8,621 nt of DNA from DTU015 sp964406505 (GTDB taxonomy: Bacteria > Bacillota > Sulfobacillia > Fermentithermobacillales > Fermentithermobacillaceae). The notes beneath the pieces are model-generated. The model saw only the letters and a list, made by a program, of their open reading frames with translations. It ran no database searches and had not been told where the DNA came from. Below, one piece after another: positions 5,284-8,621 of the stretch. How positions within the stretch are numbered: position 1 is the first letter of the stretch; each line of letters starts with the position of its first letter. Made by a program: the position numbers and the translations under genes. The stretch spans positions 1 to 8,621 of the forward strand of contig CAYORX010000042.1 of NCBI GenBank assembly GCA_964406505.1. Reading direction: 5' to 3'.

Positions 5284-6753
5284 TTACTGCTCCCTAATTA
5301 TCCATACCCCCACATCAAATTGAAGGGATTTCTTTTTCGGCAGGGTGTGTCCGCCTGTCTTAAACCTGATGACAAAATCACTTTCCAAAGCCCTCCGTGC
5401 TTCATAATCTATCCTAAATTTTGTTGTCGAAATGGCTTTGAAACTTACGGTCAAATTGTTAATCATCCTAGTTTGCGCCAAATAAGTTGTAGTCAGATCA
5501 CTGATAAAAGTTTTTTGTGCACTGTAAGATAGAAGAAGCGATTGAGCGTCAGATGCTTGGGCAGAAAATGAAAGACTAAGATCTGCTGTGGATTCTACTG
5601 TAAATTCGAGGACAAAGTTTTTGACCCCAAGCTTTTGTCCCGAAAACGTTATGGGCAAAAAGTTTTCACCCGCGGCAACAGCCTGAAAGTTAATTGGGAA
5701 GGCAGAATTCGGAATAGAATTGTAAGCTAACTCAAATTCAGATGATTGGCTGGTGTACACAGTAAAGTCAATAGGAAAACTAACTTTACTCAAAGCACGT
5801 GAACCAAAAGTTATAATCAGGCTGCCCCGTTCTAGCGACAAAAAGTTTAGGCGAAAGTTATTTTCGCTCCGCCCGTGGGCAGCAAAAGCGACTTTCAAAT
5901 TAGATACGGGAATTGCAGTATAGGTTGTGGTCAAGTCCCTGAACAAAAGTCCGCTAAATTCAATTGGTAAATACGTGCTCCCCGAACCTATCGCCGTATA
6001 AGAAATCTGGTTATCGGATGCGACACTCCTTCCAGCGCCATAGTTTATTTGAAACAAGTTTGCGGAAGGCGTTTGTGCAGTAAAGGTGATTAAAAATCTA
6101 GGATCCGCACTATATTGGATTAGCAGGTGATTGCTAAGCTGATATGATACTGGAAACACTGCCTCCCCGTAAGGGAGTTTTCCTTCCCAGGAGAGTTCAA
6201 AATTGTTTTGCCCCGAAGCAGTCGCCCCAAAACTTAGGGGCAAATAAGTGCCCTCCACCTCTTTGAAGGCTTCTGGATCCAAAAACGATACTTCGATATA
6301 AGCGGCATTGCCGCTTTCTCTCGCCCAAAAACGAAGCGAGCCCGAACTTTTTATAGCGTATGATTCTAAAATTGAATCGAGGATGTCAAATTCAATTTTA
6401 GAATCGCTTGAATCCACTGTTTGTAAAAGTTGTGTCCCAGGCCGGTTGGCATGGGTTATGCCCCGCTCCGTCCAGTGGTATTCATTGTCAAGAAAATGAA
6501 GTTCTGCCCGACCCTCTTGACGCTTTCCCGCCAGATGAATTATAAGTTTGGCGTAAATAAGTTCATGTTCGGGAAGCTCCGAAAGATCAAACCCCAAAAA
6601 AATTTCATGTTCGGGTCCGGCCAAAAGGTCGTGTGTCTCTCCATAATTTAGAGTCGGCACAAAATTACTTGTAAAGGCATCCTTGACCACGGGGAAGCGC
6701 AAGATAGTATGCGGGGGCGGCAAGATGTCGAATTTGCCCCATAGAAAGGTCAT
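5284..6753 (-). CDS. DNRLRE-domain fibre-like protein with beta-strand repeats (489 aa), paralog
   Basis: It aligns with the 560-aa neighbour along nearly its whole length: both start [W/R]GKFDILPPPH and share LRFPVVKDAF, W-T-E-R-G-I-T-x-A-N-R-P (94-105) and FWARESGNAAYIEV (142-155) of the DNRLRE domain. Residues about 169-465 hold roughly 23 units of the [FL]-x-[IL]-x-[FY]-x-A repeat, such as LSLSFSAQASDAQS and LPITFSGQKLGVKN. Repeat ends line up with the neighbour (FISDLTTTYLAQTR against FISDLSTTFIIQTR), so the three-unit size difference lies in the middle. No signal peptide or membrane segment. ATG at 6753 is 4 bases past the 585-aa stop, and the ribosome site GGAG overlaps that gene's final codons and TGA, so coupling is likely. 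The C-terminus DVGVWIIREQ resembles that of the propeller protein. Probably assembles alongside the paralog. Confidence 0.87.
   Translation of the reverse strand: MTFLWGKFDILPPPHTILRFPVVKDAFTSNFVPTLNYGETHDLLAGPEHEIFLGFDLSELPEHELIYAKLIIHLAGKRQEGRAELHFLDNEYHWTERGITHANRPGTQLLQTVDSSDSKIEFDILDSILESYAIKSSGSLRFWARESGNAAYIEVSFLDPEAFKEVEGTYLPLSFGATASGQNNFELSWEGKLPYGEAVFPVSYQLSNHLLIQYSADPRFLITFTAQTPSANLFQINYGAGRSVASDNQISYTAIGSGSTYLPIEFSGLLFRDLTTTYTAIPVSNLKVAFAAHGRSENNFRLNFLSLERGSLIITFGSRALSKVSFPIDFTVYTSQSSEFELAYNSIPNSAFPINFQAVAAGENFLPITFSGQKLGVKNFVLEFTVESTADLSLSFSAQASDAQSLLLSYSAQKTFISDLTTTYLAQTRMINNLTVSFKAISTTKFRIDYEARRALESDFVIRFKTGGHTLPKKKSLQFDVGVWIIREQ
5359..6249 (-). repeat. About 23 tandem 12-14-residue beta-strand repeats (coding)
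   Basis: Same repeat type as in the 560-aa protein, same register at both ends, about three units fewer. Divergent at DNA level. Confidence 0.8.
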
Positions 6754-6754
6754 C

Positions 6755-6777
6755 AGATCACTCCATTGTATTGGATT
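6755..6777 (-). repeat. Leader repeat before the 489-aa gene, overlapping the 585-aa gene end
   Basis: One mismatch to 5241-5263. It encodes the last residues (SNTME) and stop of the 585-aa protein and supplies the 489-aa gene's ribosome site. Confidence 0.75.
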
Positions 6778-8515
6778 TAATCTTAAATACTCCGCCCGTT
6801 TCTGCGTATTGGTCGGGGCTTATTCGCACATAAAAAGTGTGTTCATCCGAATCTTGCAGAGCCTGAAGATTTAATTTCGCCGCAGGTTCAAAGGGATCGA
6901 CTTGATTTGAAAGTTGGATCTGAACATCCGGGATATTATACTCGGTGTCGATCGACGGGTTTTCTACTGTCTGTCCCGTTTGATTGATCAAGATTATTTT
7001 TTGGGCTTCCGTTATGCGCCCAGCAACAATTGAGCCAAAATCAAGCTCTTTTAGAACTTCACCCTGATCGGAAGTATAGTAATTCCCTTCCTCGTCTATA
7101 AACAAAAGCCCTTGATATTTACCTACGACTTTAAATTCAGTCGACGTTACTTCTTCGATGACGTCTTTGACCTCGAGAGTGAGAGTATTTTCCGCATCCA
7201 AAATCAGATCAGTGCTTGACCAGCTTTCGCTCACGACCGTGGGTGTCGGCATAAAATCGCTCCACGGTGTGTGTTCTTCACCGTTAATCAAAAGGCGGTA
7301 GGCTACATCATCACCGTCTTCATCACCAAGTGTTGCGCGCAGGCTAAAATCGGTGTAAGAAAGGGTGATTGTCGGCGGTGTATTTATAAGAACAACTGTG
7401 CCCGATTTCTGGCGTACTTCCCCGCGGTCATCAGTTACGATCAGGGTAATCTCATTTTCGCCCACACTGAAATACGGATGGTTGTAGGCCAAGAAGATGT
7501 CTTTGCCCGATTCGATTTCGGGTGACCATTCACTGCCGTCTGTAGGATAAACTTGAGTGTCGCCGACTAAGACCCGGTATTTAACGGGATCGCCCTCTTG
7601 ATCGATGAGTGTAGCTCGAAGCTCCACGTATTCGTTGTGAAATTCATCGGGTGTTAGCGTAAAATTTTCGATCAGAGGCGCCTCATTTGGCGGGAACTCC
7701 ACTGTGATGGATTCTACGTACGGGTCATTTGCTCCCGGAACGCGAACTCCAAAAAGCTCAATATAAAAATCGAGCGTACCGTATTCAAACCAGTCGGCCC
7801 ATTCTGCAGGCGTAATGGCTTGGAGCTCCCCTATAGTCATGCCTTTGGCTCGTTCTTCTTCGGGGAGGTGCTCTTTGTATTCCTTCCAGCTTCCCCCGCT
7901 GAAAGACCAGCGAGTTTGGTGCTCGTCTTTGGAAACCCAAAACAGCACCTTTTGCTCCACTTCGAGTGTTGTCATGAGTTCCGGTGGAGACGAAGCGGTG
8001 CTGTAGGTGATGAGTGTTGGCGAATCATCTTCCAACCAATCAAGGGGTATTGAAGGCGGTAAAATTAGTCTCGCTTGCTGCGGATCGTCGGCCTCGGTGT
8101 AGGTTAAAATCTCAAAGGATTCGCCGAGTTCTTCGACGGGTACAGTGTGCAAAAGGTTGGTGCCTTGCGATAGATAGTCCTCTTCACTTAGTGGCTCTTG
8201 CAGTAGTGTCGCTACTAGTGCGCCGCTTTCAACGGTGTAAATAACATTGTCTTTCTTGACAAAAGAGCGCCGCCAAATGGCCGAATGTGGTAATCCGAAT
8301 GTGAGCCTTAGCGTTTGCTCAGACTCATAACCTGCGTAGGTTAAAATCTCAAAAACGTGACCAAGCTCGTCAAACGGCGTATCCGTCAAATCATCCGCGC
8401 CGTGGGTCAAATAGTCCTCTTCAGATAATGGTTCACTTAGAGATGTTGCGCTCAAGGCTCCACTTTCGACAGTATAAATAATATCGTCTTCTTTGATGAA
8501 GGATTTGCGTATCAT
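6758..8515 (-). CDS. Multi-domain phage structural protein with Ig-like modules (585 aa)
   Basis: Residues 5-75 and 84-152 are two copies of one module, each carrying [D/N]-x-IYTVESGAL, EPLSEEDYL and FEILTY, 79 residues apart. Residues 155-260 are Trp-rich (FWVSKDEHQTRWSFSGGSW; TPAEWADWFEYGTLDFYIEL) and unassigned. Two Ig-like domains follow: about 276-376 (starting NEAPLIENFTLTP, with D-Q-E-G-D-P-V-K-Y-R) and 378-463 (starting NTPPTITL, with D-E-D-G-D-D-V-A-Y-R); each has the acidic D-x-D/E-G-D turn typical of such beta-sandwiches. The end, 467-585, contains LDFGSIVAGRITEAQKIILIN, which recalls ASPM/SPD-2/hydin-type beta domains. No signal peptide. ATG at 8515 has AAGGGAGG 6 bases ahead. First gene in the block with both fibres; a tail or baseplate connector is the natural reading. 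Exact role is not recognisable. Confidence 0.87.
   Translation of the reverse strand: MIRKSFIKEDDIIYTVESGALSATSLSEPLSEEDYLTHGADDLTDTPFDELGHVFEILTYAGYESEQTLRLTFGLPHSAIWRRSFVKKDNVIYTVESGALVATLLQEPLSEEDYLSQGTNLLHTVPVEELGESFEILTYTEADDPQQARLILPPSIPLDWLEDDSPTLITYSTASSPPELMTTLEVEQKVLFWVSKDEHQTRWSFSGGSWKEYKEHLPEEERAKGMTIGELQAITPAEWADWFEYGTLDFYIELFGVRVPGANDPYVESITVEFPPNEAPLIENFTLTPDEFHNEYVELRATLIDQEGDPVKYRVLVGDTQVYPTDGSEWSPEIESGKDIFLAYNHPYFSVGENEITLIVTDDRGEVRQKSGTVVLINTPPTITLSYTDFSLRATLGDEDGDDVAYRLLINGEEHTPWSDFMPTPTVVSESWSSTDLILDAENTLTLEVKDVIEEVTSTEFKVVGKYQGLLFIDEEGNYYTSDQGEVLKELDFGSIVAGRITEAQKIILINQTGQTVENPSIDTEYNIPDVQIQLSNQVDPFEPAAKLNLQALQDSDEHTFYVRISPDQYAETGGVFKIKSNTME
8060..8266 (-). repeat. Second copy of the 79-aa N-terminal module (coding)
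   Basis: Encodes residues 84-152 of the 585-aa protein. It shares IYTVESGAL, EPLSEEDYL and FEILTY with 8291-8503 and retains visible DNA similarity, so it is a more recent duplication than the fibre repeats. Confidence 0.75.
8291..8503 (-). repeat. First copy of the 79-aa N-terminal module (coding)
   Basis: Encodes residues 5-75 of the 585-aa protein; partner of 8060-8266 at a 237-bp spacing. Confidence 0.75.
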
Positions 8516-8556
8516 GGTCTACCTCCCTTGGTGATTTTAACCCCCCAGAGATCAGA

Positions 8557-8575
8557 GCGGTCGCTACGCTCCCGC
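8557..8575. repeat. Small imperfect GC-rich hairpin
   Basis: Plus strand GCGGTCGCTACGCTCCCGC: outer arms GCGG/CCGC, two mismatches, inner GC/GC around a three-base loop. The inner GCTACGC core and GCGG/CCGC ends resemble REP-type intergenic palindromes. Three copies of CAGAG (8546, 8553, 8576) surround it. Confidence 0.45.
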
Positions 8576-8580
8576 CAGAG

Positions 8581-8607
8581 GCAGCAAGGGGCTTCGCCCC
8601 TTGCTGC
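8581..8607. repeat. Perfect 12-bp hairpin with three-base loop
   Basis: Plus strand arms GCAGCAAGGGGC and GCCCCTTGCTGC around TTC (GAA on the minus strand). It lies 66-92 bases upstream of the 585-aa gene. There is no T-run on either side, so a simple intrinsic terminator is unlikely; a REP-like element or RNA stability/processing structure fits better. No coding gene is seen in 8516-8621. Confidence 0.6.
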
Positions 8608-8621
8608 TACAGAAGTTCAAG

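Noticed and set aside
5257..5532. Plus-strand 91-aa open frame over the end of the 489-aa gene
   Set aside because: Antisense to conserved fibre repeats; cysteine-rich random-looking product and no upstream ribosome site.
3557..6753. Possible diversity-generating retroelement target because of variable repeated fibre genes
   Set aside because: No reverse transcriptase, template repeat or adenine-focused variation is visible in the window.

Overview
The window looks like part of the structural (tail/fibre) region of a phage or prophage, probably of a Bacillota (Clostridia-like) host. Evidence: all believable genes lie on the minus strand, tightly spaced and with strong AGGAGG-type ribosome sites; products are large, repetitive, beta-rich, cytosol-free-looking proteins (Ig-like modules, DNRLRE domains, a beta-propeller); and the left-edge gene carries the N-P-H-x-V-T motif common in tail fibres of Bacillota phages. 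No integrase, capsid, terminase, lysin or tRNA gene is present, so phage versus prophage, and the exact host, cannot be settled here. The base composition is moderate, by eye a little AT-rich.

Reading in the direction of transcription (right to left): 8621-8516 is a leader with two GC-rich hairpins; 8515-6758 encodes a 585-aa protein with a duplicated 79-aa N-terminal module and Ig-like domains; 6753-5284 and 5239-3557 encode two paralogous fibre-like proteins (489 and 560 aa), each an N-terminal DNRLRE domain followed by some 23-26 copies of a 12-14-residue beta-strand repeat. This block ends in a strong palindrome (3513-3546), whose edge overlaps an extended -10 promoter (3504-3515).

A second unit follows: two tiny genes not obvious in a standard scan (46 aa, resembling the leader module that precedes GLUG repeats; 50 aa, unknown), a 795-aa double beta-propeller protein, a 110-aa membrane/coiled-coil protein and a short overlapping membrane ORF in another frame. 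The stretch from the 46-aa gene to the 795-aa gene is bracketed by a near-perfect 21-bp direct repeat that forms the end of one gene and the ribosome site of the next; the propeller gene also has a different codon flavour (mostly AGA/AGG arginine). Together this looks like an inserted, separately transcribed 'moron'-type cassette.

A third unit begins at a second promoter sharing the 12-mer TTGTGATATAAT with the first (335-346) and drives a tail-fibre-like gene that runs off the left edge. The likely shared job is building a host-facing tail appendage: Ig-like connector, paired repeat fibres, a propeller decoration and a further fibre, with a possible membrane-acting pair between them. The least explained parts are the beta-strand repeat fibres, the propeller cassette and the overlapping membrane ORFs.
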